A stretch of 64,000 nt of DNA from Streptomyces atratus. GTDB taxonomy: Bacteria > Actinomycetota > Actinomycetes > Streptomycetales > Streptomycetaceae. Below are positions 35,272 to 44,069 of this stretch, piece by piece. The translations under genes and the position numbers were made by a program. The first letter of the stretch is position 1. Every line of letters starts with the position of its first letter. The stretch covers positions 1-64,000 of the forward strand of contig NZ_FPJO01000010.1 in the NCBI RefSeq assembly GCF_900119365.1. Reading direction: 5' to 3'. The notes below the pieces were generated by a model. It searched no databases. It was not told the DNA's origin and was given only the letters and a program-made list of their open reading frames with translations.

Positions 35272-37719
35272 ATGGCAATGACTCGACGCGTCGTACCCTT
35301 CGCGGAGTTCGGCCGACAGGATGTCGGCCGTGTCGGTGGCAAGAATGCCTCGCTGGGGGAGATGACCGCGCACCTGGCCGCTGCGGGGGTGCGGGTGCCT
35401 CCTGGCTTTGCGACGACGGCGGACGCGTACGCGGAGTTGCTCGACAGCCACGGGCTGCGTGCAGGGATCGCCGCGCAGATTGAACGTCTGCACACAGGGG
35501 CCGTGCTGGACGAGGTGGGGGCGGCGATCCGGTCGATGATCATGGCCGAGCCGCTACCGGCCGGGTTGCGGGCCGAACTTGTCTCCACGTACGAGCAACT
35601 CGCGCGCGACCAGGGCCGTGACGATCCTGAGGTCGCCGTGCGAAGCAGCGCCACCGCTGAGGACCTGCCCCAGGCGAGTTTCGCAGGCCAGCAGGAGACC
35701 TACCTGAACGTGCGCGGGCCCGCCCAGCTGCTCCAGTCCTGCCACCGCTGCTATGCCTCCCTTTTCACCGACCGTGCGATCGACTACCGGGAGCGGATGG
35801 GATTCGACCACCTCTCGGTCGCTCTCTCCGTCGGCGTCCAGATCATGGTCCGCTCCGACCTCGCGGGCGCCGGCGTGATCTTCACCCTCGACCCTGAGAG
35901 CGGCTTCCCCGAGGTCATCGTGGTCAGCGCGGCGTGGGGCCTGGGCGAGACTGTCGTCAGTGGCCAGGTCGACCCCGACGAGTACACCGTTTTCAAGCCG
36001 AGCCTGAAGGACCCGGCACTGGATCCTGTGATCGATGTACGGATCGGAGCGAAGCGAAAGAAGGCGGTCTATGGACAGCACGGACTGACCCGGACCGCCG
36101 ACACGACCTGCGAGGAGCGCTCGCGACGTGTCCTGGCAGATGCGGAAGTCCGACTGCTGGCCGAATGGGCGATGACTGTAGAAGAACACTACGGATGCCC
36201 CATGGACCTGGAATGGGCCAAGGACGGCCTGACTGGAGAACTGGCGATCGTCCAGGCCCGCCCCGAAACAGTGCAGTCCCGCCGCCGTACGACGACGCTA
36301 CGCCGATGCCGCCTGACCGCCACCCCGCGGCAGAGCCTCATTGAGGGCATAGCGGTCGGCGAGGCCATCGGCTCAGGCCCGGTCGTTGTCCTCGACTCGC
36401 CTGTGGATCTCGACCGCTTCCCGACCGGCGGGGTGCTTGTCACGGGCATCACTGACCCCGACTGGGAACCCGTCATGAAGCAGGCTTCCGCGATCGTTAC
36501 CGACCATGGGGGCCGGACCTCGCACGCTGCCATCGTCAGCCGCGAACTCGGCGTCCCCGCCGTCGTCGGCACCGGCAGGGCCACCGAGGTACTGCGCGAC
36601 GGCCGGAACGCGACCGTCTCCTGCGCCGAGGGGACCCGTGGCCGGGTCTACGCGGGACTGCTGGCCTACGAGGAGCGCGAGACCGATCTCACCGAGCTTC
36701 CTGCCACCCGGACCCGTGTGATGCTCAACCTCGCCGACCCGTCCGCCGCCTTCCGATGGTGGCGCCTGCCCGCCGACGGTGTCGGACTCGCGCGCCTGGA
36801 GTTCATCGTCGCCCACCAGGTCAAGGCTCACCCCATGGCACTGCTGCACCCAGAGCGAGTGGATCGGCACGACCGCTGCGCCATCGAACAGCTCACCGAG
36901 GGCCACCTAGACCGCGGCCAGTACTTCATCGACCGGCTGGCCCACGGAGTGGCACGCATCGCCGCGTCCCGCTGGCCCGACCCGGTCGTCGTACGGACCA
37001 GCGACTTCAAAACCAACGAGTACGCGCGGCTGCTGGGCGGCCGGTCCTTCGAACCGGTCGAGGCGAATCCCATGATCGGCTGGCGCGGCGCGAGCCGCTA
37101 CTACAGCGACGGCTACCGCGAAGGATTCGCCCTGGAATGCCGGGCACTGCGCCGGGTTCGCGACGAGATGGGACTGACGAACGTCGTCGTCATGATCCCC
37201 TTCTGCCGCACCCTCGAAGAGGCCGACCGGGTTCTGGACGTCATGGCGGAGCAGGGCCTGCGCCGGGGCGAGCACGGCCTCAAGGTGTACGTCATGGCGG
37301 AGATCCCCTCCAACGTCATCCTGGCCGAGGACTTCGCCGAGCGCTTTGACGGTTTCTCCGTCGGAAGCAACGACCTGACCCAGCTCACCCTGGGCGTCGA
37401 CCGCGACTCCGAAGCCCTCGCCCATGTCTTCGATGAGACCGACCCCGCAGTCACGCAGAGCATCCAGTTGCTTGTCCCGCGCGCCCACCTCGTCGGCCGC
37501 ACAGTAGGCCTCTGCGGGCAGCGGCCCAGCGACGACCCCGCCTTCACCGAATTCCTGGTGAAGGCCGGCATCGACTCGATATCAGTGGCACCGGACAGCT
37601 TTGCCGCAGTGAAGCAGCACGTGGCTGCTGCCGAACTGGACCCGCAAAGGGGGGACCGAACGGTCCCATCCGGGACCCGGCAGCCCCAAGCGGGCATGTC
37701 GCCCGGCGACGGCAAATGA
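35272..37719 (+). CDS. ppsA: Phosphoenolpyruvate synthase
   Basis: 815 residues from ATG 35272 (CGGAGG upstream). N-terminal ATP-grasp domain: VGGKNASLGEM, VAVRSSATAEDLPQASFAGQQ. Central phosphohistidine domain: TDHGGRTSHAAIVSRELG with His418. C-terminal PEP/pyruvate TIM barrel ending in GSNDLTQL and VGLCGQ with catalytic Cys748. It makes PEP from pyruvate and ATP, giving AMP and phosphate. Related PEP synthase/PPDK genes occur in DosR-type islands. The 3' end contains box 7, which reads toward the hsp20 fragment. Confidence 0.9.
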   Translation: MAMTRRVVPFAEFGRQDVGRVGGKNASLGEMTAHLAAAGVRVPPGFATTADAYAELLDSHGLRAGIAAQIERLHTGAVLDEVGAAIRSMIMAEPLPAGLRAELVSTYEQLARDQGRDDPEVAVRSSATAEDLPQASFAGQQETYLNVRGPAQLLQSCHRCYASLFTDRAIDYRERMGFDHLSVALSVGVQIMVRSDLAGAGVIFTLDPESGFPEVIVVSAAWGLGETVVSGQVDPDEYTVFKPSLKDPALDPVIDVRIGAKRKKAVYGQHGLTRTADTTCEERSRRVLADAEVRLLAEWAMTVEEHYGCPMDLEWAKDGLTGELAIVQARPETVQSRRRTTTLRRCRLTATPRQSLIEGIAVGEAIGSGPVVVLDSPVDLDRFPTGGVLVTGITDPDWEPVMKQASAIVTDHGGRTSHAAIVSRELGVPAVVGTGRATEVLRDGRNATVSCAEGTRGRVYAGLLAYEERETDLTELPATRTRVMLNLADPSAAFRWWRLPADGVGLARLEFIVAHQVKAHPMALLHPERVDRHDRCAIEQLTEGHLDRGQYFIDRLAHGVARIAASRWPDPVVVRTSDFKTNEYARLLGGRSFEPVEANPMIGWRGASRYYSDGYREGFALECRALRRVRDEMGLTNVVVMIPFCRTLEEADRVLDVMAEQGLRRGEHGLKVYVMAEIPSNVILAEDFAERFDGFSVGSNDLTQLTLGVDRDSEALAHVFDETDPAVTQSIQLLVPRAHLVGRTVGLCGQRPSDDPAFTEFLVKAGIDSISVAPDSFAAVKQHVAAAELDPQRGDRTVPSGTRQPQAGMSPGDGK
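37652..37667. promoter_or_regulatory. DevR/OsdR-like box 7 (perfect)
   Basis: GGGACC-GAAC-GGTCCC, a fully symmetric 6+4+6 repeat in the last codons of the PEP synthase gene and 104 bases before the hsp20 fragment start. Confidence 0.6.
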
Positions 37720-37770
37720 AAACAGACACCACACAGAGGCGCCGTTGAGGCGCCGGAAACGGAGGACACC

Positions 37771-37875
37771 GTGTCCGGAAGCCAGATGGAGCGCAGGCGC
37801 AGTATTTTCCCGGACCTCATCGACTGGTTCGGAAGCGACTTTCCCCGCTTCCCGACGTGGCGGCCCATGCCTCAC
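37771..37875 (+). pseudogene. Hsp20/alpha-crystallin N-terminal fragment
   Basis: From GTG 37771 the frame reads about 35 residues including RRRSIFPDLIDWFGSDFPRF, the typical N-terminal arm of actinobacterial Hsp20 proteins (related to HspX of the DosR regulon). It ends abruptly where an IS mosaic begins; the alpha-crystallin domain is gone. The upstream perfect box suggests it was once a strongly regulated dormancy gene. Confidence 0.65.
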
Positions 37876-38440
37876 GTGAAGTCCCAGCGGCGGGGGCTCA
37901 CTTCACCTCCCGAGCGAAACAGGCGGCTGCCCGGCGCAGGATCTCGCGCTCCAGCTGCCACTCCTGCTCGGCCTTGAGCAGCCGGGCGTTCTCCACCCGC
38001 AGCCGAGCCAGCACCTCGGCCGCGCTCACGCTGCCGTCGCGGCCCTCGGGCGCGGCCTGAATCCTGTCCTTGCGCACCCACGTCCGCAGCGATTCCGCGG
38101 TGATGCCGAGATCTGCGGCCACCGCCCGTATCTGCTTGTTCGTCAGCTCGGCGAACCATCGCTCCACCAGGTTGAGCCAGGACGATCCGATGGGTGCGAA
38201 GTGCAGGTGGAAGCGTGGGTGTGCCAGCAGCCAGGTACAGCTCGCCGCCGACGACGTTGACGTTCTCTGGCTTCGTGTCGGCGGTCGTAGTGGGCTCTGG
38301 CGCCGAGTGGGGAGAGGGCGGAGAAGGCCAAGAGGTAGCCAGCCGCGGCGAGACGCTGGTTCTTGACCCGGCGGGCCATGGCAGAGAGGCTTGTGCGTGC
38401 CGGGCGCACGGTGCTCTGCCACAGGCCATGGGCACGTCGC
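37876..38440 (-). mobile_element. Mosaic of IS3, IS630 and IS110 fragments
   Basis: Three transposase scraps lie head to tail on the minus strand. 37872-38135: IS3 OrfA C-terminus (IRAVAADLGITAESLRTWV and the leucine-rich LRVENARLLKAEQEWQLER). 38136-38250: IS630 C-terminus (HPRFHLHFAPIGSSWLNLVE, RWFAELTNK). 38280-38440: IS110 C-terminus (RVKNQRLAAAGYLLAFSALS, GARAHYDRR). None is complete, and no terminal repeats are evident. Serial insertion and deletion at one site is the simplest reading. Confidence 0.7.
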
Positions 38441-38479
38441 ATGCGTCGCGCACGTGCTGAGTGGTCTCGCTTGAGGTCC

Positions 38480-39610
38480 TCATGCGTGCTGCCCGGCGTG
38501 CAGGGGCCGCAGCGTGAGCGTGCCGTCGGGCCCGCCGTCGACGCGGGTGCCGAACTCCCGGCTGTGTCGGTCGAGGACGGCGCGCAGCCACTCGGTGTCC
38601 TCGGGTGAGGCGTGTTCCAGTCGCATCCTGCGTGCCTGCAAGGGCACCATCCGCGCGTCAATCAGGCGGCCGGTGTCCGCCTCCACCGAGACCAGGTACA
38701 GCACCCGCAGGTCGTCCCGGTAGCTCTCGTAGCCGCCGATGCCTTCATAGTCGTCGACGAGGTCGCCGCAGCCGTACAGGATGAACTTGTCCCGGTACAC
38801 CTCCAGCGGGCGCGGGTGGTGCGAGGAATGTCCGTGCACGACGTCCACGCCTGCGTCGAGGAGCGCGTGGGCGAAGCGGACCTCGGAGCGGGAGACGTCG
38901 TAGCCCCAGTTGGGGCCCCAGTGGACCGAGGCGACTGTGATGTCTCCCTGTTGTCTGACCTGCCGAAGACGGTCGGCGAACGCGAACGCGGCGGCCGCCG
39001 AAGGCTCCGCGAGCACGTTGACACCGGCCCGCTGCCCGGTGGCAGCCCAGTTCTTCGGGATCCCGCTGGACGGCATCCCGAAGGAGAAGACCAGCACCCG
39101 CCCGCCGGCGCCCAGGGGTACGATCGCCGGCTGTCTCGCGCGCACCTCGTCCCGGCCTGCCCCCGCCGTCCGCAGTCCCGCATCCGCCAGGGCGTCGAGC
39201 GTCTCGTGGAGGCCGCGTGGGCCGAAGTCGAGCGCATGGTTGTTGGCCAGCGCGCAGACGTCCGGCCGGGCCGCGGCCAGGCACGGCAGGTTGGCCGGGC
39301 TCATCCGGTAGTGGACGTCCTTGTCGGGCGCGAAGTCCCCGTCACTGGTGACGGCGGTCTCCAGATTGACCACCCGTACGTCCGGCGCGGCGTCATCCAG
39401 GACCTGCAGGGCCACGCCCCACGGCCAGCGGAAGCCGACCGGCCGGGGGATCGGCCCGTTCGCCACCTCCGCCAGGTCGACGTAGGCACGGGCGTCGCGG
39501 ATGTATGCCTCCCGCAGCGCCGGGTCACCGGGGTGCGGGAGGATCTGATCGACGCCCCGTCCGAGCATCACGTCCCCGCCGAGGAACAGGGTGACCACAC
39601 CCTCATACAC
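38480..39610 (-). CDS. CapA-family protein
   Basis: 376 residues. Calcineurin-like CapA (poly-gamma-glutamate biosynthesis-type) domain: FLGGDVMLGRGVDQ (metal ligands), VVNLETAVT, CALANNHALDFG (NNH motif), VASVHWGPNWGYD, and DVVHGHSSHHPRPLE with FILYGCGDLVDDYEG. No signal peptide or membrane anchor is evident, so it is likely a cytosolic phosphoesterase-like protein. The product it acts on is unknown. Complete and apparently intact beside the IS mosaic. Confidence 0.88.
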   Translation of the reverse strand: MYEGVVTLFLGGDVMLGRGVDQILPHPGDPALREAYIRDARAYVDLAEVANGPIPRPVGFRWPWGVALQVLDDAAPDVRVVNLETAVTSDGDFAPDKDVHYRMSPANLPCLAAARPDVCALANNHALDFGPRGLHETLDALADAGLRTAGAGRDEVRARQPAIVPLGAGGRVLVFSFGMPSSGIPKNWAATGQRAGVNVLAEPSAAAAFAFADRLRQVRQQGDITVASVHWGPNWGYDVSRSEVRFAHALLDAGVDVVHGHSSHHPRPLEVYRDKFILYGCGDLVDDYEGIGGYESYRDDLRVLYLVSVEADTGRLIDARMVPLQARRMRLEHASPEDTEWLRAVLDRHSREFGTRVDGGPDGTLTLRPLHAGQHA

Positions 39611-39755
39611 CCTCCCACGCTAAAGCCGTCGCGGGCGATGCGCGAAGGATCCGCGCGACGGGGGCGCCACGCGGCTGTGCGTGCGCGGTGCGCAGGAGCC
39701 CTGCGGCCGGCGAACCGGCTCCTGATGGAGGGCGTGGTGAGCGCGGGCAGCATGG

Positions 39756-39875
39756 TTGCCTCAGGTGCCGCGGCAGGTCGTCGAGGCGGCGGTCGCACTG
39801 GAGGACGCCGAGTACAGGACGCTCGGAGTGATCGGCGAGGACCACGAGCCGACGGAGTTCGTACCGGCATGTTCG
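39756..39875 (+). pseudogene. Fragment of a second DevS-like kinase
   Basis: About 40 codons reading PQVPRQVVEAAVALEDAEYR and TLGVIGEDHEPTEFVPA, which align with the start of GAF1 in the kinase at 26600 (PQVLRRIVEAAVVVADAEYG, ALGVVGEG). No start, no kinase core. It is the relic of a paralogous sensor. Confidence 0.65.
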
Positions 39876-40138
39876 AACCCGTCGAGCACATCGGCGGGAA
39901 GGTCGCCTGATCGCAGGGTCTTGACCTCACGCTCACCACGCTCCTGTCCTGCAAGTCCACGAACATCGGGATGGAGTCGGTCATCAAGCCCGGCGAAGGC
40001 ACTGACCCGCTCGCGCCTGGCTGCCATGGAGCGGAACTGTTGGAAATGCCCGGGATGAGCGCCGCCTCTGTTCTGCTGGTTGCCCGGCAGGGTGATGTCG
40101 ACCTCGCCTCCGACTGGGCGGCGGGCATGTTGCCTCCG

Positions 40139-40252
40139 GTTACGGCGAATGTGCACCTCAACCGCGCCAAAGTTCTGCGCGGTCGGCGGTACCAGGTCGG
40201 CGTCAGCGACGGTCCCCCCAGCAACAAGGGTGCAGCGATGATGGAGCAGGCG
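40139..40252 (-). pseudogene. Fragment of a second hydrogenase large subunit
   Basis: Minus-strand frame RLLHHRCTLVAGGTVADADL and VPPTAQNFGAVEVHIRRN matches hyhL residues 378-413 ([39 protein letters not shown]). The flanking parts of the gene, including both Cys pairs, are gone. It shows that a second [NiFe]-hydrogenase once stood in this island. Confidence 0.72.
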
Positions 40253-40259
40253 GCGCTGT

Positions 40260-40724
40260 TCAGGGTCCGTGGCCGGATCCCCGGACCACGACGACAGGGC
40301 ACGGGGCATGCTGCACGCAGTGCTGGCCGACCGACCCCAGAAGTGCCTCGTTGAATCCACCGTGCCCCCGGTTGCCTACAACCAGCAGGCGTGCTCCTGC
40401 AGCGGCATCGAGCAGGACGGCAGCCGGGTGCCCGTGGGCCGAGATGGGGCGGAGGTCGACCGGCCGTGCCGGGCCCGGGCCGAGGGCCTCGTCGATCGCC
40501 TGATCCAGGATCTTGCGCGCCTGCTTCTGGTAGTCAGCCGGATCCTTGTCCGTGGGCGGCGCCAAGCCATACCAGGCTGTCGGAAAGTCCCAGGCAATAG
40601 TCGCGTCGACCACGCCACCCATCAGCTTCGCCTGGCCGACCGCCCACCGCAGGGCTGCCTTCGACGGTTCGGAGCCGTCGACGCCCACCACAATCCGCGG
40701 AACTGATGTTGCTTCGTCGCTCAT
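40260..40724 (-). CDS. Universal stress protein
   Basis: 154 residues from ATG 40724. Single UspA domain: RIVVGVDGSEPSKAALRWAV at the start, and the ATP-binding loop G-x2-G-x9-G-(S/T) as VGNRGHGGFNEALLGSVGQH near the end, followed by CPVVVVRG. It is intact and of ATP-binding type. The only undamaged universal stress protein in the window. Confidence 0.9.
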   Translation of the reverse strand: MSDEATSVPRIVVGVDGSEPSKAALRWAVGQAKLMGGVVDATIAWDFPTAWYGLAPPTDKDPADYQKQARKILDQAIDEALGPGPARPVDLRPISAHGHPAAVLLDAAAGARLLVVGNRGHGGFNEALLGSVGQHCVQHAPCPVVVVRGSGHGP

Positions 40725-40904
40725 CACGCACCTGCCCGGTCGCGCTTGGTGTCCCGTTCTCACCATCCCTGCGGCAGCCTCGTGCCGCCACCGCAACAGG
40801 GCGTCGATGATGTATGCGGACGGCGGTCGACCGTGCCCCGCAGCTCTCACACTGGCCCAGCAGCGCCTGTCCACACGACACCAGGCCATGCTCGGGTCAC
40901 CGAC

Positions 40905-41105
40905 CTCGAAGACCTGAGCGTCGATGACCCGCGGTTCAACGACACGATCGCGAAGCTGAAGTTCGAGGTCGCCTCCCACGGGCGCGAGGAAGAACACGAA
41001 CTGTTCCCGAAACTCGCAGCCGTCCTCCCGCCCAAGACGCTGGACGAACTCGGCCGGCTGGTGCGCCGGGCCAGGAAGACCGCTCCCACCCGTCCCCATC
41101 CCTCG
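40905..41105 (+). pseudogene. Hemerythrin-domain fragment
   Basis: Frame LSVDDPRFNDTIAKLKFEVA, SHGREEEHELFPKLAAVLPP, KTLDELGRLVRRARKTAPTR is the second half of a hemerythrin HHE domain (H-x3-E-E-x-E-x-F-P). The first two helices with the other iron ligands are absent and no start codon is suitable. It is a relic. Confidence 0.65.
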
Positions 41106-41243
41106 CTCCTGAACTGTTGGGGAGAGGCTGCCGGTTGCGGCGCGCCGCTGCCGCCAGAGCAGCCAACTCTCACCTCCGGATGCAGTGAGGGTGCCGTGCC
41201 ATCGAGCCTGCACCGTGCCGGTCGGTGCACGCAGTCAGCTAAG

Positions 41244-41265
41244 GATACGGGTACGTACCCGTATC
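41244..41265. promoter_or_regulatory. Perfect 22-bp palindrome, antitoxin operator
   Basis: GATACGGGTAC followed directly by its reverse complement GTACCCGTATC, 14 bases before the antitoxin ATG; a further GGGTAC half lies at 41270. Such a perfect symmetric site overlapping the promoter is expected for an autorepressing antitoxin. Confidence 0.65.
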
Positions 41266-41279
41266 TTTAGGGTACGACG

Positions 41280-41528
41280 ATGTCTGATGCCAATGTCCGT
41301 ATCCCCGAGGCGGCCAGGGACCGGCTCGCCGCGATCGCGGCTGCTGAGGGGTTGTCGCTGCGTGCGTATCTGGCGCGGCTGGCCGAGACCATGCTCACTC
41401 CGGCTGAGCGGGCTGAGCGGGCTGAGAAGGCCAGGGCCGCACTGAAGGCGTGGAATGGCTACGCGCCCACTGGTCCGAGCCTGGACAGTGAGCTGGACCG
41501 GCGCCTGGCCCGGGTGACGGCCCGGTGA
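41280..41528 (+). CDS. Antitoxin of a VapBC-like module
   Basis: 82 residues. A ribbon-helix-helix domain fills the first 40 residues (SDANVRIPEAARDRLAAIAA, EGLSLRAYLARLAE), then a linker and a C-terminal toxin-binding tail (ALKAWNGYAPTGPSLDSELD). The stop overlaps the GTG of a PIN toxin remnant (GTGA). Expressed under the palindromic operator just upstream. The antitoxin is intact, the toxin is not. Confidence 0.8.
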   Translation: MSDANVRIPEAARDRLAAIAAAEGLSLRAYLARLAETMLTPAERAERAEKARAALKAWNGYAPTGPSLDSELDRRLARVTAR

Positions 41529-41629
41529 GCGATGCCGTGCACATCGTCCTGGACGACACGGCGATGGCCGGCGGGAATGCGCCTAGTCCCGCCGGCCCCC
41601 GGAGGGTCGGACCTACCGTTAGCCGGTGA
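41525..41629 (+). pseudogene. Truncated PIN-domain toxin
   Basis: The frame opens VSDAVHIVLDDTAMAG, the first strand of a PIN ribonuclease with its first acidic residues (LDDTA), then departs into unrelated codons and stops after 34 residues. About 100 residues including the other catalytic acids are lost. The 3' end overlaps the phosphotransferase gene's stop. Confidence 0.65.
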
Positions 41630-42476
41630 GGCCGTCCGCCAGCTCCTCCTCGTCACCGTCGCGCTGTGCGTAGAGGGCCTGTTGGAGGGCGAAGGTGCCG
41701 CGGATCGCGCTGATCCGCCCGGCCGTCGAATCGTCGGCCCAGCCGCCGAGCGCCAGCACCCGGCCCAGCAGCTCCTCCCCGTAGCTGGCCCCGACGGCCG
41801 CCAGGTCCTCGGCGGGGTCGCCCAAGGTGACCTCGTCCCAGTCGATGACACCGCTCAGGCGCGGCACACCGTCCGAGATCTCCCACAGGACGTTCTCACC
41901 GCCGAGGTCGCCGTGGACCACGGCGGAAGTGAGCGGGGGAAGGCCGTCGAGCGCGGCGAGTTCGCGCGCGGCACGCTCCCGGCCGCCGTCGGACATCAGC
42001 GGGAACAGTTCGGCGCGCACTCCCGCAGCGAACTCCTGCCACTGGCCCTCGGGGGCCGCTGGAAGCGCGGCGCGCACCCTCTCGTCCTTGCCCGCGGCGG
42101 TGAGCCCGGAGAGGAGCTCGGCGTATTGCTCGGCCGCCGCCTCGGCGACCTCGGGGCGCTCGAGCGCGTCGTCCTCCAACGGCGCTCCGGGAATCCGGCT
42201 CAGCACCAGGTAGGGCGGTTCGTCCGTGCCCTGGATGCCGCCCTGGGCGAGCGGGCGCGGGGTGCGGAAGCCGAGGTCGAGCCCGGCGAGGGCGCGCAGT
42301 ACGGCTGCCCGCGCGGGCAGCCGCGCCGCGGCAGCCTCGGTGCGGGCGAAGCACACCACGCGCTCCGAGCCGACCACTACGTGGTGGAACTGCCCCTGAT
42401 GGACGGAGAGTTCATCCTCCTTGTCGTCGGGCAGCAGGCGGATCAACAGGTCGCGGTGCGTCTCAATGATTTCCAT
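41619..42476 (-). CDS. APH-family phosphotransferase
   Basis: 285 residues from ATG 42476 (a GTG at 42494 would add six). Kinase-like fold of the aminoglycoside/macrolide phosphotransferase type: VVHGDLGGENVLW (catalytic loop, Asp) and GVIDWDEVTLGDPAEDLA (metal-binding Asp). It may confer resistance to a macrolide or aminoglycoside, or act on a metabolite; the substrate cannot be read. Stands alone. Confidence 0.8.
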   Translation of the reverse strand: MEIIETHRDLLIRLLPDDKEDELSVHQGQFHHVVVGSERVVCFARTEAAAARLPARAAVLRALAGLDLGFRTPRPLAQGGIQGTDEPPYLVLSRIPGAPLEDDALERPEVAEAAAEQYAELLSGLTAAGKDERVRAALPAAPEGQWQEFAAGVRAELFPLMSDGGRERAARELAALDGLPPLTSAVVHGDLGGENVLWEISDGVPRLSGVIDWDEVTLGDPAEDLAAVGASYGEELLGRVLALGGWADDSTAGRISAIRGTFALQQALYAQRDGDEEELADGLTG

Positions 42477-42559
42477 GGTGGGTGAACTCTCCACTTCTCA
42501 GGCCTTCGCGAGCTCTCGATGTATGTGCGTTGACGTGCTGAATCAGCTAAAGCAGGGAT

Positions 42560-43091
42560 ATGACGATGGACCCGGTTGCATACGAGATGCTGCGGCACAT
42601 GTGGTTCCCGGTCGCCCGGGTCGCCGACCTCGGGAACGGCGTCACGAGCGGCAACATTCTCGGTGAGGAACTCGTGGTGTACGGCGACGGACGTTCCGTC
42701 ACTGTGGCCGAGGGCTTCTGCCCGCACCGCGGTGTGGCACTGCGGCTGGGACAGTTGAGCGAGGGCGCCCTGGAATGCCCGTACCACGGCTGGCTCTTCG
42801 AGGCGGGAAGCGGGCGGTGCACGCGCGTTCCCTCGTTGCCGTCGGGCCGGGACAGGCCGCACGCGGCGCTGCGCACCTACCCAGCCGAGATTGCCTACGG
42901 CCTGGTGTGGAGCTGCCTCGACGCCCCCTGCCTTCCCTTGCCGCGGCTGCCCGAGTACGTCGACGAGACCTGGCAGCTCGGCGCGGGCGAGCCGTACACC
43001 CTGAACTGCGGCATGCGGCAGCTGACCGAGAACTTCCGGGACAAGGCCCACTTCCCCTTCGTGCACGCGGACACGATGGGGGATGTGGCTA
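42560..43091 (+). pseudogene. Rieske oxygenase, truncated by IS4 remnant
   Basis: The first 177 residues are sound: Rieske cluster ligands C-x-H (EGFCPHRGVAL) and C-x2-H (LECPYHGWLFE), then YGLVWSCLDAPCLPLP and LTENFRDKAHFPFVHADTMG, the start of the mononuclear-iron domain. At about 43092 the IS4 terminus intervenes and the catalytic half is missing. It was a ring-hydroxylating or demethylating oxygenase. Confidence 0.8.
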
Positions 43092-44065
43092 AGCCTCAAT
43101 ACCGTTCAGTTAGTGGATGTGGATGGTGGTGTGTGGGGTGTGTTCGGGTTGGGGCCAGTGTGTGTGGTGGGAGCTTTTCGCGGCCCATTTCAGGACCTTG
43201 CGTTTGACGACTCGGGGGTGTGAGCGTTTTCGGCGTGGTGGGTTGAGGTGTTGGGTGAGCCATCGGATGGCGTGAGACCAGATCGCGTCGGCCGTGTCAG
43301 CGCCCGGAGGGGGAAATGCGCTCTGCGCGACTGAACGGCGGGCGATGCGGAGGGCCTTGACGAAGGAGACTCTGTCGGGGTCCTGGCCGGTGTGCGCGGC
43401 GGTGTCAGCCATCAGAGTACGGATGGCGTAGTGGCAGCACAGGTGTCCCCAGATTTCTTGCTGGACAAGGTCGGGGGCTTTCGAGCGCAGTACCGCGCGG
43501 GGCCCGCGTTGATGGGTCTTCAGTTCGTCGAAGGTGGTCTCGATCTCCCACCGCCTGGCGTAGGCGGCTGCGAGGTCCTCGGCGCCGGCCTCGGCCGGGT
43601 CGAGGATCGTGGTCAGCAGCCGGTATTCGTCGGGGTTGTCCCGGCCGTCATCGACCGTGTAGTCGATCACTCGGACCGTGAGGGGCTCCGTCGTGGCCCG
43701 GTTCGTGCCCGACATCGGGACGATCCGGGCCAGCCAGGACCCATCGGCCAGGGTTTCCAGATACCGGGGCCGCAGGTTCACTGCACGAGCCGGTGACAGC
43801 GTCGAAGACCACATGGGTGCCGCATTCAGCCAACGCCACCAGGCGGGCCTGCGGAAACGCGGACCGCTCCCCCGGCAGGAAGCCGGCCGCCCGAAGACCT
43901 CTGCGTTGGCTGCCGTGTCCGCCACATCCAGGCACGTCCCGTCGATCGCCACCAGACGACGCCCGGCCAGCCACGACCCCGGCGTGTCCGGCCCCGCCAG
44001 CGGACGCGCAACCCGAGCGAAGAGATCCCGCACCGGCTCGAACCGCGCCGGCGGCTGGGCCTCGG
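43092..44065 (-). mobile_element. IS4-family remnant with frameshifted transposase
   Basis: The minus-strand ORF 44033-43110 has the IS4 blocks LVAIDGTCLDVADT (first Asp), RVIDYTVDDG and the Y-x2-R-x3-E-x6-K signature (YARRWEIETTFDELK). A middle segment (AFPQARLVALAECGTHVVFD) lies in another frame, so at least two frameshifts occurred. The transposase N-terminus is missing, whereas the far end (CTCAATACCGTTCAGTTAG, 43095) looks like a genuine IS terminus. Defective copy. Confidence 0.78.
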
Positions 44066-44069
44066 CCGT

